DNA of 57,423 nt from Adlercreutzia sp. ZJ473 (GCF_013185065.1 NZ_JAAVTO010000012.1:1-57423), one strand, 5' to 3'. Shown: positions 16,975 through 25,913, counted from the stretch's first letter. Notes: generated by a model from the sequence alone, not told the origin. Numbers and translations: made by a program.

Positions 16975-17646
16975 CTAAAGCCCCCTGAACACGTCGCGCA
17001 CCTCGTCGATGACGTCTTTGTTGGCGACCACGATCACCTTGTCGCCGGGATGGGCCGTGATGTTGTCGCTGGCCACCACCACGTCGTCCTTGGTGGTCAC
17101 GGCCACGATGAGCGCGTTGTCGGGCAGCGGGATGTCGTCGATCTCGATGCCGTCTTCGTTGGAGTGGTGCCGCATGCGCGGGACCACCAGCTCGGCGAGC
17201 CCCACGTCGCCGTGCGTCAGCGACGACACGATCGACACCGAGCCCAGGAGCGCCTCCTCCTCGATGAGGTTCGCGATCAGCGTGGTCGACGACACGCACT
17301 CGATGCCCACCTTGCGGAAGATGCGCAGGTTCTTCGGGCTGTTCACGCGGGCGATCACGCGCGACACGTGGAACACGCGCTGGGCGATCTCGCACGCCAC
17401 CAGGTTGTTGTCGTCCTGGCCGGTGGTGGCCACGAACACGTCGGCGCGGCGGATGCCCGCGTCCTCCTGGAAGCGCGAGTCGCACCCGTCGCCGTGGATG
17501 ACCAGGTAGTCGCCCTCGAGCATGACCGACAGCGCGTCTGCCGCCTGCAGGTTCTCCTCGATGACGGCCACCTCGTTGCCGCTTGCCAGCAGGACCGAGG
17601 CCAGATACGACCCCACCTTGCCGCCGCCTGCGATGACGATGAACAT
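16975..17646 (-). CDS. TrkA-family potassium transport regulator (RCK protein) 2
   Basis: 223-residue protein with an N-terminal NAD-binding RCK domain (VIAGGGKVGSYLASVLLASG at about 4-23, HGDGCD and ATTGQDDNNL) and a C-terminal TrkA_C domain. It would gate a Trk/Ktr-type potassium transporter in response to nucleotides. It follows a second RCK gene by nine bases, so the two are co-transcribed and may form a hetero-oligomeric gate. No TrkH/KtrB channel gene is in the window. Start ATG at 17646. Confidence 0.88.
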   Translation of the reverse strand: MFIVIAGGGKVGSYLASVLLASGNEVAVIEENLQAADALSVMLEGDYLVIHGDGCDSRFQEDAGIRRADVFVATTGQDDNNLVACEIAQRVFHVSRVIARVNSPKNLRIFRKVGIECVSSTTLIANLIEEEALLGSVSIVSSLTHGDVGLAELVVPRMRHHSNEDGIEIDDIPLPDNALIVAVTTKDDVVVASDNITAHPGDKVIVVANKDVIDEVRDVFRGL

Positions 17647-17655
17647 CGGCTCCCC

Positions 17656-18318
17656 CTAACCTTGGATGTAGCGCGAGAAGGAGGGGATCAGGTCGTGGCG
17701 CACGCAGGCGAGCACGGTGTCGCCGTTGTAGAGCACCGAGTCGCTCGTGGGGATGGACGAGGCCGAGCCGTCGCCGCGCTCGAAGGCCACGATGCGCACC
17801 TCGTGGTCGCGCTCGAGCTCGGACACGCGGATGGTCCTCTTGTTCTCGCGGCTCGACAAGTCGAGCGAGAACTGGAGCACCTCGCACTCGCCGAACGAGT
17901 CCACGTGCGCGCCGTGGCCCGCCACCACCTTCGAGAACACGTCCTCGGCCACGAGCGACGTGCCGCACACGTAGTCGATGCCGAGCTGCATGTAGGCGCG
18001 CTCGTGGTCGGGGTTGTACAGACGGGCGATCACGTGGGGGACGTCGAACAGGCGGCTGGCCACCTCGGCGCACATGAGGTTCGCGTTGTCATACTGCGTG
18101 ACGGCCGCGAGCACGTCGCACTCCTCCACGCCCGCGCGTATGAGCACGTCCTCGTCGAAGCCGACGCCCTGCACGGTGGAGCCGTTGAAGTTGCGGCCGA
18201 GGTTCGCGAACGAGTCGGCGTTGCGGTCGATGCAGCACACGTTGCTGCCGTTGTCGGAAAGCATGTTTGCCAGCTGGGAGCCTACGCGGCCGCATCCAAC
18301 TACGATGACGTTGCTCAT
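17656..18318 (-). CDS. TrkA-family potassium transport regulator (RCK protein) 1
   Basis: 220-residue RCK protein: N-terminal VGCGRVGSQLANMLSDNG, CCIDRNADSF and VTQYDNANLMCAEVASRL, with a C-terminal TrkA_C-like part. It is the upstream member of a pair with the gene at 16975. It begins only three bases after the stop of the secreted protein gene at 18322, so the three genes are probably one transcription unit. Confidence 0.88.
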   Translation of the reverse strand: MSNVIVVGCGRVGSQLANMLSDNGSNVCCIDRNADSFANLGRNFNGSTVQGVGFDEDVLIRAGVEECDVLAAVTQYDNANLMCAEVASRLFDVPHVIARLYNPDHERAYMQLGIDYVCGTSLVAEDVFSKVVAGHGAHVDSFGECEVLQFSLDLSSRENKRTIRVSELERDHEVRIVAFERGDGSASSIPTSDSVLYNGDTVLACVRHDLIPSFSRYIQG

Positions 18319-18321
18319 GGG

Positions 18322-19170
18322 TTAGATCTTAGCCATCTCGTTGACGGTCTTGGCGTACCAGTCCAGATACGTGGGCGGGCAGTACTTCTTGGCGTTCGCC
18401 ACGCTGATGCTGTAGCCGTAGCCGCTCGCCAGACCCGCGACGTGCGCGTTGATGGCCTCTTCCCAGCTCGACCAGCTCTCGGCCATCCAGCCCCACGCGT
18501 TGTAGGCGCGGAAGCAGTGGCGGCCCTTGGTGCTCTCGGTGTTCGAGATGGCCGGCGACCAGCGCGGGTCGACGCCGTTCTCCCAGGCGGCCTCGGCGAA
18601 CACGCTGCCGTAGCCCGCCAGCGGCGAGCCGTGCAGGTACGCGTCGATGCGGACGGTCCACTCGGCGACGAAGACGGCCTTGCCGCAGGTGAAGTCGACG
18701 TCGGGAAGGACGGGCGCCTCGATGGCAGCGGCGGCGGCCTTCGCGGCGGCGGCGATGGCGATGTGGCGCTGCTCCTCGGCGCGGGCGGCCTCCTCGGCGG
18801 CGATGCGCGCGGCCTCCTCCTCGGCGGCGATCTCCTGGAAGCCCTTCGACACGTCGCGCTTGGCGGCGCTCTCCAGGACGAGACCCTCGGACACGTCGCC
18901 GTATGCGGCGGACCCCGAGGTGAACGTGGTAGAGGAAACGCCGCCCGAAGCAGGCGCGGGGGCGGCGGAGATGGTGGGGCTTGCGTAAGCGGAAGGCGTG
19001 GCGGAAGCGGCGGCGGAGAGCCCGAACTCGGCGACCTCGGTGCGGGAGGAGTTCCCCGCCGAGGCGACGCCGAACGTCACGCAGCTGACGGCGATCACCG
19101 AGGCGCAGGCGACGGCCGCGAAGCGCGCAGCGAGTCCCCTGTTCGTTGCGGTATGTCGTCTCGTCGCCAA
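18322..19170 (-). CDS. Secreted muramidase/glucosaminidase-like protein
   Basis: 282 residues if translation begins at TTG 19170, which has GGAAAGG seven bases upstream. Upstream ATGs would break the signal-peptide layout. An Arg-rich n-region (ATRRHTATNR) and hydrophobic core end near SCVTFGVASA, a good signal peptide. Residues about 70-170 are a low-complexity stretch including an EEEAARIAAEEAARAEEQR helix. The C-terminal 110 residues (FAEAAWENGVDPRWSPAISN, TESTKGRHC, AYNAWGWM, EEAINAHVAGLASGYGYS) resemble lysozyme-like or glucosaminidase domains, with E in NTESTKG a candidate catalytic residue. Two or three cysteines in that domain may pair. The enzymatic call is tentative. Confidence 0.65.
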   Translation of the reverse strand: MATRRHTATNRGLAARFAAVACASVIAVSCVTFGVASAGNSSRTEVAEFGLSAAASATPSAYASPTISAAPAPASGGVSSTTFTSGSAAYGDVSEGLVLESAAKRDVSKGFQEIAAEEEAARIAAEEAARAEEQRHIAIAAAAKAAAAAIEAPVLPDVDFTCGKAVFVAEWTVRIDAYLHGSPLAGYGSVFAEAAWENGVDPRWSPAISNTESTKGRHCFRAYNAWGWMAESWSSWEEAINAHVAGLASGYGYSISVANAKKYCPPTYLDWYAKTVNEMAKI

Positions 19171-19280
19171 ACCCAGCCTTTCCAACGCGCACTCAGACGA
19201 GCCGCCTTGGCGGTGACAGCATGCTGGGTTGTGGGTGAATTTGCTGCCGAACGGCTCGATATGCGATTTTTGCTTCGGCC

Positions 19281-19310
19281 ATTTTACCGTAGCGAGCGCC
19301 CCGAAGGCAA
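19281..19310 (-). promoter_or_regulatory. Promoter of the secreted protein/trkA unit
   Basis: On the minus strand TTGCCT (19310-19305), an 18-base spacer and TAAAAT (19286-19281). It lies about 110 bases before the chosen TTG start. Confidence 0.5.
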
Positions 19311-19381
19311 AAAACCGCCGCCCGCCCTCCACGTTTTGTTCGCTTGACAAACGTCAGGCCAACCAAAACCGCAGGTGAGAG

Positions 19382-20266
19382 CTACTGTGCATGCCTTATG
19401 TTCGCTTTTTCCTCCACAACTGGCTCTCCACAAACGCGCTCGACGCGCACCCAGGATATGCGCGACCGGCGCATCTTCTCGATCTTGAAGGAGTAGCCCT
19501 CCACGTCGATCACGTCGCCGGCCTGGGGGACGGAGTCGAGCACGCCCATGAGCCAGCCCGCGAGCGTCTCGTAGTCGCACGACTTGGCCACCGGCCAGCC
19601 CAGCTCGAGCGCCCGCTCCACGGGGAGGCGCCCGTCGGCGCGCCACGCCTGCGGGCCGATCTTCGCCACCAGCTTGTGGCCGCGGTCGCGGTCCGTCTCG
19701 TCGTTGATCTCGCCGACGATCTCCTCCACGATGTCCTCGACGGTGACGAGGCCGGCCGTCCCGCCGTACTCGTCGACCACGATGGCTATCTGCTGGCCGG
19801 CGTCCTGCATCTCGCCGAGCAGCGGGATGACGTCCTTCGTCTCGGGGACGAACAAAGGGTCGTACATGAACCGGGTGACCGGCTCGTCGATGCGGCCGTC
19901 CATCAAGGGCCCGATCAGGTCCTTGAAGTGCACGATGCCCTCGATGCCGTCGATGTCGTCGTGGTACACCGGCAGGCGCGAGAACCCCGTGCCGCGCATG
20001 CGCTCGAGCGCGGCGCGCCCCGTCTCGACGTCCTCCACCAGGATCATGTCGACGCGCGGCTTCATGATCTCGCGCACGGACGTGTCGCTCAGGTCCAGGA
20101 TGTCGTGGATCATGCGCTTCTCGGCGGCCTCGAGCTCCTCGGCGTCGGCCACCATGTCCTTGATCTCCTCTTCCGACGCCGACTCGCGGCGCCCCATGCC
20201 GAAGATGCCGAAGATCCCCGACCGCTCCCTCTTCTCTCTGCCTTCTCTGTCAGATGCCTTGTCCAT
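19382..20266 (-). CDS. CorC/HlyC-type CBS-domain protein
   Basis: 294 residues from ATG 20266 (MDKASDREG); a longer ORF to 20371 adds only a basic, poorly conserved N-terminus. After a charged start there is a tandem CBS pair (STREIMKPRVDM-type segment VREIMKPRVDM, then GFSRLPVYHDDIDGIEGIVHFKD), IVVDEYGGTAGLVTVEDIVEE, and a C-terminal CorC_HlyC domain. The length matches E. coli CorC (about 290). There is no DUF21 membrane domain, so it is the soluble form, associated with magnesium/cobalt efflux. Confidence 0.9.
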   Translation of the reverse strand: MDKASDREGREKRERSGIFGIFGMGRRESASEEEIKDMVADAEELEAAEKRMIHDILDLSDTSVREIMKPRVDMILVEDVETGRAALERMRGTGFSRLPVYHDDIDGIEGIVHFKDLIGPLMDGRIDEPVTRFMYDPLFVPETKDVIPLLGEMQDAGQQIAIVVDEYGGTAGLVTVEDIVEEIVGEINDETDRDRGHKLVAKIGPQAWRADGRLPVERALELGWPVAKSCDYETLAGWLMGVLDSVPQAGDVIDVEGYSFKIEKMRRSRISWVRVERVCGEPVVEEKANIRHAQ

Positions 20267-20503
20267 GTTCGTTTCTTCTTCTTGCCTTACCTTGCTTGAC
20301 TCGCTTGCTTCTCGCCTTTTTCGCCTCACGTGCCCCACGCGCTTGCGGCCTGTCGCCCCTGCGCGCCTCATGCGCGCCCTGCGCTCCGCGCCGACATCGG
20401 CGCCGGCGCTCGCGCCTCACGCGCACGCACGCGCTTCCTTTGCGCTGGATCTCGCTCCAACGTCTACGTCACGCTCCTCCTTCGCGCCCGACCACCAGCC
20501 TCG

Positions 20504-21358
20504 CTAGATGACGAACAGGATCACGGAGAGGAACTGCAGGACGCTTCCCGCCAGCACGAACACGTGGAACACCGAGTGCATGTAGGGCACCTTCTTCAGG
20601 AGGTAGAACGCCGCGCCCACGGTGTAGCTGACGCCGCCCGCGGCGAGGAGCCAGAAGCCCGGCGCGGGCAGAAGATCGAACAGCTGCGGGAGGAACGCCA
20701 CCACGCACCAGCCCATGAGCACGTAGATGACCGCCGACACCCAGCGCGGGCGGAACGTCCAGAACGCCTCGCACGCGACGCCTATGAGCGCCGCGGCCCA
20801 CACGAACGCCGCCAGCCAGATGCCGCCGGCCTCGCCGAGCGTGATGAGGCAGTACGGGGTGTAGGAGCCCGCGATGAGCAGGTAGATGCAGCTGTGGTCG
20901 AGCACCTTGAACACGCGCTTGGCGCCGTCGTGGGCGATGGCGTGGTACAGCGTCGACATGAGGTACTCCACCAGAAGCGAGATGCCGTAGACGAGCGCCG
21001 CGAACAGGTGAATGCCCGCGCCCGAGCCCACCGCCTTCACGATGAGCAGCACGAGCGCCGCGATGGCGAGCGCCGCGCCGATGCCGTGCGTGATGGAGTT
21101 GGCGACCTCCTCGCCGAGCGTGTACTCGCGCACGACGCGCTTCTTGCCGTGCCGGGAGACCGCCGACATGCCGGACGCGGCAGAGGCGGCGCCAGGGGCT
21201 CCGGGAGCGGCGCCAAGGGCTTCGGAGGAGGCGCCTTCGCCCGCGGGGCGGACGACCAGAGGCGCGGCGCCCGAGAGGCCGAACGAGCGGCCCCGGCGGC
21301 CCTTCTCCGAGGGCCTGCCTGCCGGTGCTTCATGTTGTGATGAGCGGCTTTTGTCCAT
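20504..21358 (-). CDS. Hemolysin III / PAQR-family membrane protein
   Basis: 284 residues. The N-terminal ~70 residues are a polar, Ala/Gly/Pro-rich tail, followed by seven hydrophobic segments. Family motifs: GEEVANSITHGIGA, STLYHAI, LDHSCIYLLIAGSYTPY and a final HSVFHVFVLAGSVLQF. The metal-binding Ser/Asp/His set is present. I chose ATG 21358 (MDKSRSS); ATG 21376 is possible but overlaps the end of the preceding gene. It follows the PH-domain gene closely in the same direction. Confidence 0.88.
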   Translation of the reverse strand: MDKSRSSQHEAPAGRPSEKGRRGRSFGLSGAAPLVVRPAGEGASSEALGAAPGAPGAASAASGMSAVSRHGKKRVVREYTLGEEVANSITHGIGAALAIAALVLLIVKAVGSGAGIHLFAALVYGISLLVEYLMSTLYHAIAHDGAKRVFKVLDHSCIYLLIAGSYTPYCLITLGEAGGIWLAAFVWAAALIGVACEAFWTFRPRWVSAVIYVLMGWCVVAFLPQLFDLLPAPGFWLLAAGGVSYTVGAAFYLLKKVPYMHSVFHVFVLAGSVLQFLSVILFVI

Positions 21359-21362
21359 AGGC

Positions 21363-23408
21363 TCACTGTAGCACATTTCCGCGCGGCTTCACCCAGCCAA
21401 GCCACGTGCAAGCGTCTTGTTCGCTCACGTCGATGAGGCGCATGGTGGTGCCGCCGACGCCTGCGGCGGTGCGCACGGCCAGGGTGGCGGTGCGCGCCCG
21501 GCGCTGGAAGGGGTTCGTGCGCGTATAGCCGTACTGGATCTTCTGGCGCGGGAAGCTCATCGTCTCACGCGAGAAGCCGCCGATGCTCATCTGCATGAAG
21601 CGCTCGTTGTAGGCGAAGCTCGACTCGCGGAACCACAGCACGCTGCCCACCGCGTCGAGCACGAGCAGGATGGCGGCGAGCACGTAGAACGCGGCGGCGC
21701 CCGCGTTGAGGTAGCCGAGCACGACCTGGCCGCCCACGAGGTCCAGCTCGAAGGCGCTCGCCACGCCCGCCGGGCCCGCGACGACGTTCAGGAGCAGCTG
21801 GAGCGCCGCCACGCACACCGCCAGCCAGAAGCCCGCACCTTGGAGCACGCAGCGGCGGATGACCGCGCGGCGCAGCGCCACGGGGGCCACCGGGACCGCG
21901 TCCGTGGGCAGGTCGGCGTACTCGGGGATGATGCCCGCGAGGATCTCGGGCACGCGGGAGACCTTCACGAAGGGATGGATGACCAGGCCGCGCGCGTTGA
22001 GCGCGCTCTTCTGGGAGGCGTCCTCGCCCTCGGCGGCCGCGTCGATCTTGCCGAGCGAGACCTCGCAGTAGCCCAGGATGCGGCGGATGAAGGTCTGCTT
22101 GACCACCACCGCCTGCACGCGGTCGATGTCGACGCCCTGGAACACGTGCTGCAGAAGGCCGCGCTCCACCTCGATGCGGTTGTCGCGCCGGCGCGCGCGG
22201 AAGCCGCCGTAGCTGATGCACGAGCCCACGCCCGACAGCAGCCACAGCACGAGGATGCCCACGAGGAAGGCGGCCACGCCCGCGGCCACGGCGCCGCCGA
22301 CTACGTCGGCGGCCGCCTGGGCAGCGGCCTGGGTGGCGAGGCCCTCGACGAACGAGCTGCTCGTGCGCGGGAAGAGGCTGAAGAGCACGTCGACGAGCTG
22401 GCCTGCGATGCCGAGCACGCCGATGACGATGATGACGAACGCCGTGTTGTTGGACAAGCCCGTGAGCAGGAGCTCCTTGTTGGTGAGGCCGTACTCGTAG
22501 GTGACGCGCCCCGTGTCGAGCTCCGCGCCCGCGAACAGGCCGCCGACGTCCTGCCAGACGGCCGCGCCCGCGTCGAGCACGTTGCCGGAGGCGGGGGCGA
22601 CATGGGCCGGCGCCGCGCCGGGAACGGGGACCACGGGGGTCGCGGCGGCGGCTGGCGGCACGGCACCCGCGGCGACGCCCGCAGAGGCGCCGGGGACGCC
22701 CTGCGCGCCCATGAGCGCCGCGCGCTTGCGGGAGAACAGCTCGACGCGCAGCCACTCGGCCTGCTGCTTGGTGAGGTAGGGCACCTGGACGGCCTTGTTC
22801 GACGCCCCGCCCGCCGTGTCGATGGACACCGTGCACACGCCGAAGAGCCGCTGCAGCAGGCTCGCGCGCTGGTCGACCGACTGGACGCGCTGGTAGGGCA
22901 CGTGCACGCGCTTCTTGTTGATGATGCCGCTGTGCAGGTTGAACTCGTCAGCCGAGAGCATGAAGTAGAGGTGCTTGTAGGAGACGAGCTGGTAGGCCGC
23001 GAGCGCGCCGATGAGCACGACCAAGCCCGCCACCGTCGCGGCGATGGCGATCGTCGCAGCGAAGGCGTCCTCGGCTGGGGCGCCCTCGCTCGCGCCCGCG
23101 ATGAAGCTTATGATGCTCGAGAGGGAGGCGACCATGGCGGCAAGCAAGACGGCGAGCGCCGTGCGGATGGAGCCGAGCCAGATGTAGCTGTGGTGCACGT
23201 GGTGCTTCTGCAGCTCGCCGGGCGCGGGCGCCCCCGGCTGGGGCACGGCGTACGCGGGCGGGACGGCCGCAGGGGCTCCAGACGCGGCGTATGCGGGCGG
23301 CGTGACCGCAGGTGCTTCGGGCGCCCCCGGCTGGGGCGCGCCCTGCTGGGGCATGCCCTGCTGGGGCGCGGCGCCGTAAGGCTGCTGACGAGGGTTGCGC
23401 GGGTCCAT
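21363..23408 (-). CDS. Bacterial PH-domain (YdbT-like) membrane protein
   Basis: 681 residues. Residues 1-75 are rich in Pro, Gln and Ala. Two hydrophobic hairpins follow, then repeated bPH_2 domains: SYKHLYFMLSADEFNLHSGI, then VPYQRVQSVD; later SYGGFRARRRDNRIEVERGL, then VDIDRVQAVVV; and a final SFAYNERFMQMSIGG with FPRQKIQYG. E. coli YdbT is about 490 residues, so this is longer, mainly by the N-terminal tail and a Pro/Ala linker near 245-300. It is preceded by the YdbS-like gene with a one-base gap, the conserved ydbS-ydbT order. Function unknown. Confidence 0.85.
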   Translation of the reverse strand: MDPRNPRQQPYGAAPQQGMPQQGAPQPGAPEAPAVTPPAYAASGAPAAVPPAYAVPQPGAPAPGELQKHHVHHSYIWLGSIRTALAVLLAAMVASLSSIISFIAGASEGAPAEDAFAATIAIAATVAGLVVLIGALAAYQLVSYKHLYFMLSADEFNLHSGIINKKRVHVPYQRVQSVDQRASLLQRLFGVCTVSIDTAGGASNKAVQVPYLTKQQAEWLRVELFSRKRAALMGAQGVPGASAGVAAGAVPPAAAATPVVPVPGAAPAHVAPASGNVLDAGAAVWQDVGGLFAGAELDTGRVTYEYGLTNKELLLTGLSNNTAFVIIVIGVLGIAGQLVDVLFSLFPRTSSSFVEGLATQAAAQAAADVVGGAVAAGVAAFLVGILVLWLLSGVGSCISYGGFRARRRDNRIEVERGLLQHVFQGVDIDRVQAVVVKQTFIRRILGYCEVSLGKIDAAAEGEDASQKSALNARGLVIHPFVKVSRVPEILAGIIPEYADLPTDAVPVAPVALRRAVIRRCVLQGAGFWLAVCVAALQLLLNVVAGPAGVASAFELDLVGGQVVLGYLNAGAAAFYVLAAILLVLDAVGSVLWFRESSFAYNERFMQMSIGGFSRETMSFPRQKIQYGYTRTNPFQRRARTATLAVRTAAGVGGTTMRLIDVSEQDACTWLGWVKPRGNVLQ

Positions 23409-23409
23409 G

Positions 23410-23901
23410 CTACACGTCCTCCCGCGCGATGCGGGCGAGCTCGGCGGCGCGGTCGCGCAGGAGCTCGGCCTCCTCGTTGCCGAGGCCGGGGATCTCGTGC
23501 TCGCCCGCCGCCGTGGCCACCGTCACGCTCGACAGCCCGAACGCGCGCAGGATGGGCCCCTGGCGCGTGTCGGTGTTCTGCACGCGGATGAACGGGATGA
23601 TGAAGCGCTTGCGCCAGATGATGCCGCGCGCGATGTCGAGGTAGTCGTCGGATAGCTCGTAGCGCCAGCGCGCGTAGCGAATGGGCGGCAGCACCACCAG
23701 GAACACCACGGCGAGCGCCACGAACCCCGCAGCCACCACGGCGAGCACCATGAGCGCCCACCCGGCGTCGGGGTCAACGGCCGCGGCGATGGCGAACGGC
23801 ACGAAGCACACGAGGAAGCACACGGCAATCCACAGCCCGTCGCTGATTCGCCACACCATCTTGATCTTGGGGTTCAGCTGATGAGCTGGCATCTCCCGCA
23901 T
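23410..23901 (-). CDS. Bacterial PH-domain (YdbS-like) membrane protein
   Basis: 163 residues from ATG 23901, which has AAGAAGGAGT upstream; the ORF extension to 24147 is unlikely. Two membrane segments (about 25-42 and 50-72) are followed by a bPH_2 domain with RYELSDDYLDIARGIIWRKR, IPFIRVQNTDTRQGPILRAF and TVATAAGEHEIPGL. It forms an operon with the larger YdbT-like gene. Confidence 0.86.
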   Translation of the reverse strand: MREMPAHQLNPKIKMVWRISDGLWIAVCFLVCFVPFAIAAAVDPDAGWALMVLAVVAAGFVALAVVFLVVLPPIRYARWRYELSDDYLDIARGIIWRKRFIIPFIRVQNTDTRQGPILRAFGLSSVTVATAAGEHEIPGLGNEEAELLRDRAAELARIAREDV

Positions 23902-24344
23902 GGTCACTCCTTCTTCTTCACGCACTACCCTGTCCGAGGCGCTTCGCCGCGCACGTGCGCCGGCTGGAAAGCGAAGGCCCTTCAGATTCTGTCGGCTCCC
24001 ATTGTGACATATCCTCTCCCGCCTCGACGCCGCATCCGACATTCTCGAGCAGCAGTTGAGGCAAAGAGCCGCAGCGCGAAAGCCCCCTGACGCCGAGGCG
24101 CCCTTCGGCAGCGAGCGCCGCGGCCCCTTCCCCTTACGGTTTTGCAAGGTTCACGGGAGCTGGTCTTCTCGGAGCTTCCCCGCGCGCTACAATGGCGAAG
24201 ACGCCGAGGCGTCACGTCGCGCGAGCGCTCACCGCAAGGGCGGCAGGCGACGGCAGACCGGGGCCGGCTGTCCCGCTGTCCCGCCGCCCCGCGCCATCCG
24301 CGGACGCTGCCCGTCGCGCGACGCAGCTTGACCAGGAGGTTCCC
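23902..24344. other. Divergent intergenic region upstream of ydbS-like and response regulator genes
   Basis: 443 bases without a convincing gene. A -10-like TACAAT lies at 24188-24193 on the plus strand, so the response-regulator mRNA would have a leader of roughly 145 bases. That leader can fold: GACGCC/GGCGTC at 24200-24213, and CGTCGCGCGA (24215-24224) is complementary to TCGCGCGACG (24314-24323), close to the ribosome site AGGAGG. Confidence 0.4.
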
Positions 24345-25016
24345 ATGCCCAGCCGGATATACATCATCGAGGACGACGCGGCGCTGCGCCGCGAGCTGGC
24401 CCATCTGCTGGAGCTCTCGGGATTCGAGGCGCGCTGCTGCGAGCAGTTCACGCACGCCGCAGCCGACGCGCTCGCGACCAACCCCGACTGCGTGGTGCTC
24501 GACCTCAAGCTTCCCGGCACCGACGGGCACACCGTCTGCCGCGACATCCGCGCGCGCTCAAGCGTGCCCATCATCATGCTCACCTCCTCGAACAGCGAGT
24601 TCGACGAGGTCATGGGCATGAACCTCGGCGCCGACGACTACGTGTGCAAGCCCTACAGCCCCGCGGTGCTCATCGCGCGCATCCAGTCGCTTTTGCGCCG
24701 CAGCTCGGCGGGAGCGGCCAGCCTCAGGATAGAGCACAAGGGCGTCACGCTCGACGTGGGCGCGGGCGCGGTGTCGTTCGAGGGCAAGCAGGCCGAGCTC
24801 ACGCGCAACGAGCTGAAGATCCTGCACATCCTCATGCGCAACCCCGGGCTCGTGATCTCGCGCACCGAGATCATGTGCGACTTGTGGGAGTCCGACGCGT
24901 TCATTGACGACAACACGCTCACCGTGAACGTGAACCGCCTGCGCAAGACGCTCGGCCATCTCGGCGTCCCCGACACCTTCCTCGTCACCCGCCGCGGCCA
25001 AGGCTACATGGTGTAA
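24345..25016 (+). CDS. OmpR-family response regulator (BceR-like)
   Basis: 223 residues. Receiver domain with acidic pair IIEDDAALR, phosphorylation site VVLDLKLPGTDG (D at about 50), LTSSN and the lysine in DDYVCKPYSP; then a winged-helix DNA-binding domain ending TVNVNRLRKTLGHLG, RRGQGYMV. ATG 24345 follows ACCAGGAGG; the ORF start at 24192 is rejected because it overlaps the -10 box. No kinase gene is adjacent. The likely partner is the kinase at 37285, which precedes BceAB-like genes, so the response regulator seems to have been parted from its operon by the intervening island. Confidence 0.9.
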   Translation: MPSRIYIIEDDAALRRELAHLLELSGFEARCCEQFTHAAADALATNPDCVVLDLKLPGTDGHTVCRDIRARSSVPIIMLTSSNSEFDEVMGMNLGADDYVCKPYSPAVLIARIQSLLRRSSAGAASLRIEHKGVTLDVGAGAVSFEGKQAELTRNELKILHILMRNPGLVISRTEIMCDLWESDAFIDDNTLTVNVNRLRKTLGHLGVPDTFLVTRRGQGYMV

Positions 25017-25028
25017 GGCCCGCGCCCC

Positions 25029-25901
25029 TCAGCCCATCAGATGCTTGCCGCGGTTGAGCGCCAGCACCTTCCGGCTGATGGAGTCATAGCGCTCGAACGC
25101 CCCGTCCTCCAAATCGCAGATGTCGGTTCGGAAGGTATCCACGATCCCCGGCGTCATGCGCTCGAGCTTCCCAAGGCCGTCTTCGGTGATGACGAGCAGG
25201 TTTACGCGACGATCAGCCGAGCTGCGGACTCGCGTGACGCGGCCATGCCGCTCGAGCTTCTCCGCCGCCACGGCAACCTCGTTCGAGCGCAGAAGCAGCG
25301 TGTTGCAAACATCCGACGGCCGCATGCCGCTGGGGCTCGTGCTCAGCAGATACAGGATGCGGTACTCGTTGAGGGATATGTTCGCGCGACGCATGTGCCG
25401 ACTCAGCGCGTTCATCATGACCAAGCTGGCATCCACGTACGCGTTCTCCACGGAGAGCTCGCCGCCCTTCTGATAGGCCAGGCGATGCGCAATGGCGGTG
25501 TTGGCCGAGTCCTTGAACGTAAGCTCGAGCTCGTCAGCCGTGTACACCGACCAGAACTCATGGGCCAGGGCGTGGATCGACGGATCCGCCAGCTCAACCA
25601 GATGCCGTCCCTTCTCGCCGAGCTCCACGTGCACCACGCGCCGGTCGCTCTTGCTGTAGCGTCGCCTGACCGCCTTGCGGGACTCCAGGTCGTTGATGTT
25701 GAGCGTCACGGTAGACGTGGCGAGGTCCAGGTCCTGAGCCAACGAGCTGACGGTGCGGCTGCCTTCGGACATGATGAGGCGCAGCAAGATGCGGTACTGG
25801 GTCATGGAGATCCCCGCGCGCTCGTGAACGATTGCACCCGCTGCGCGGCTGAGCAGAACGACGGTGGTGATCCAATCGGAGTGACCCTCGTTGGCAAGCA
25901 T
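25029..25901 (-). CDS. Tandem MarR-domain transcriptional regulator
   Basis: 290 residues, twice the size of a usual MarR protein, with two winged-helix modules. First: SMTQYRILLRLIMSEGSRTV, SSLAQDLDLATSTVTLNIND, VRRRYSKSDRRVVHVELGEKG. Second: SLNEYRILYLLSTSPSGMRP, SDVCNTLLLRSNEVAVAAEK, VRSSADRRVNLLVITEDGLG. Both copies keep the wing with its DRR motif. Ordinary MarR proteins act as dimers, so this may be a single-chain dimer. It is divergent from the molybdoenzyme at 26117 and converges on the response regulator with a 12-base gap. It probably controls the molybdoenzyme. Confidence 0.83.
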   Translation of the reverse strand: MLANEGHSDWITTVVLLSRAAGAIVHERAGISMTQYRILLRLIMSEGSRTVSSLAQDLDLATSTVTLNINDLESRKAVRRRYSKSDRRVVHVELGEKGRHLVELADPSIHALAHEFWSVYTADELELTFKDSANTAIAHRLAYQKGGELSVENAYVDASLVMMNALSRHMRRANISLNEYRILYLLSTSPSGMRPSDVCNTLLLRSNEVAVAAEKLERHGRVTRVRSSADRRVNLLVITEDGLGKLERMTPGIVDTFRTDICDLEDGAFERYDSISRKVLALNRGKHLMG

Positions 25902-25913
25902 GGCCGCCTCGTC

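Noticed and set aside
12810-18073. Very long minus-strand ORFs reaching 15419 and 18073
   Set aside because: Their N-terminal parts are Arg/Pro-rich translations of intergenic DNA or of other genes; the real starts are at 15122 and 16708, where ribosome sites and family N-termini begin.
19171-19350. Possible c-di-AMP (ydaO-type) riboswitch upstream of the secreted protein/trkA unit
   Set aside because: GGGTGAAT-like bases occur only on the opposite strand, and the other conserved elements could not be found in the right orientation.
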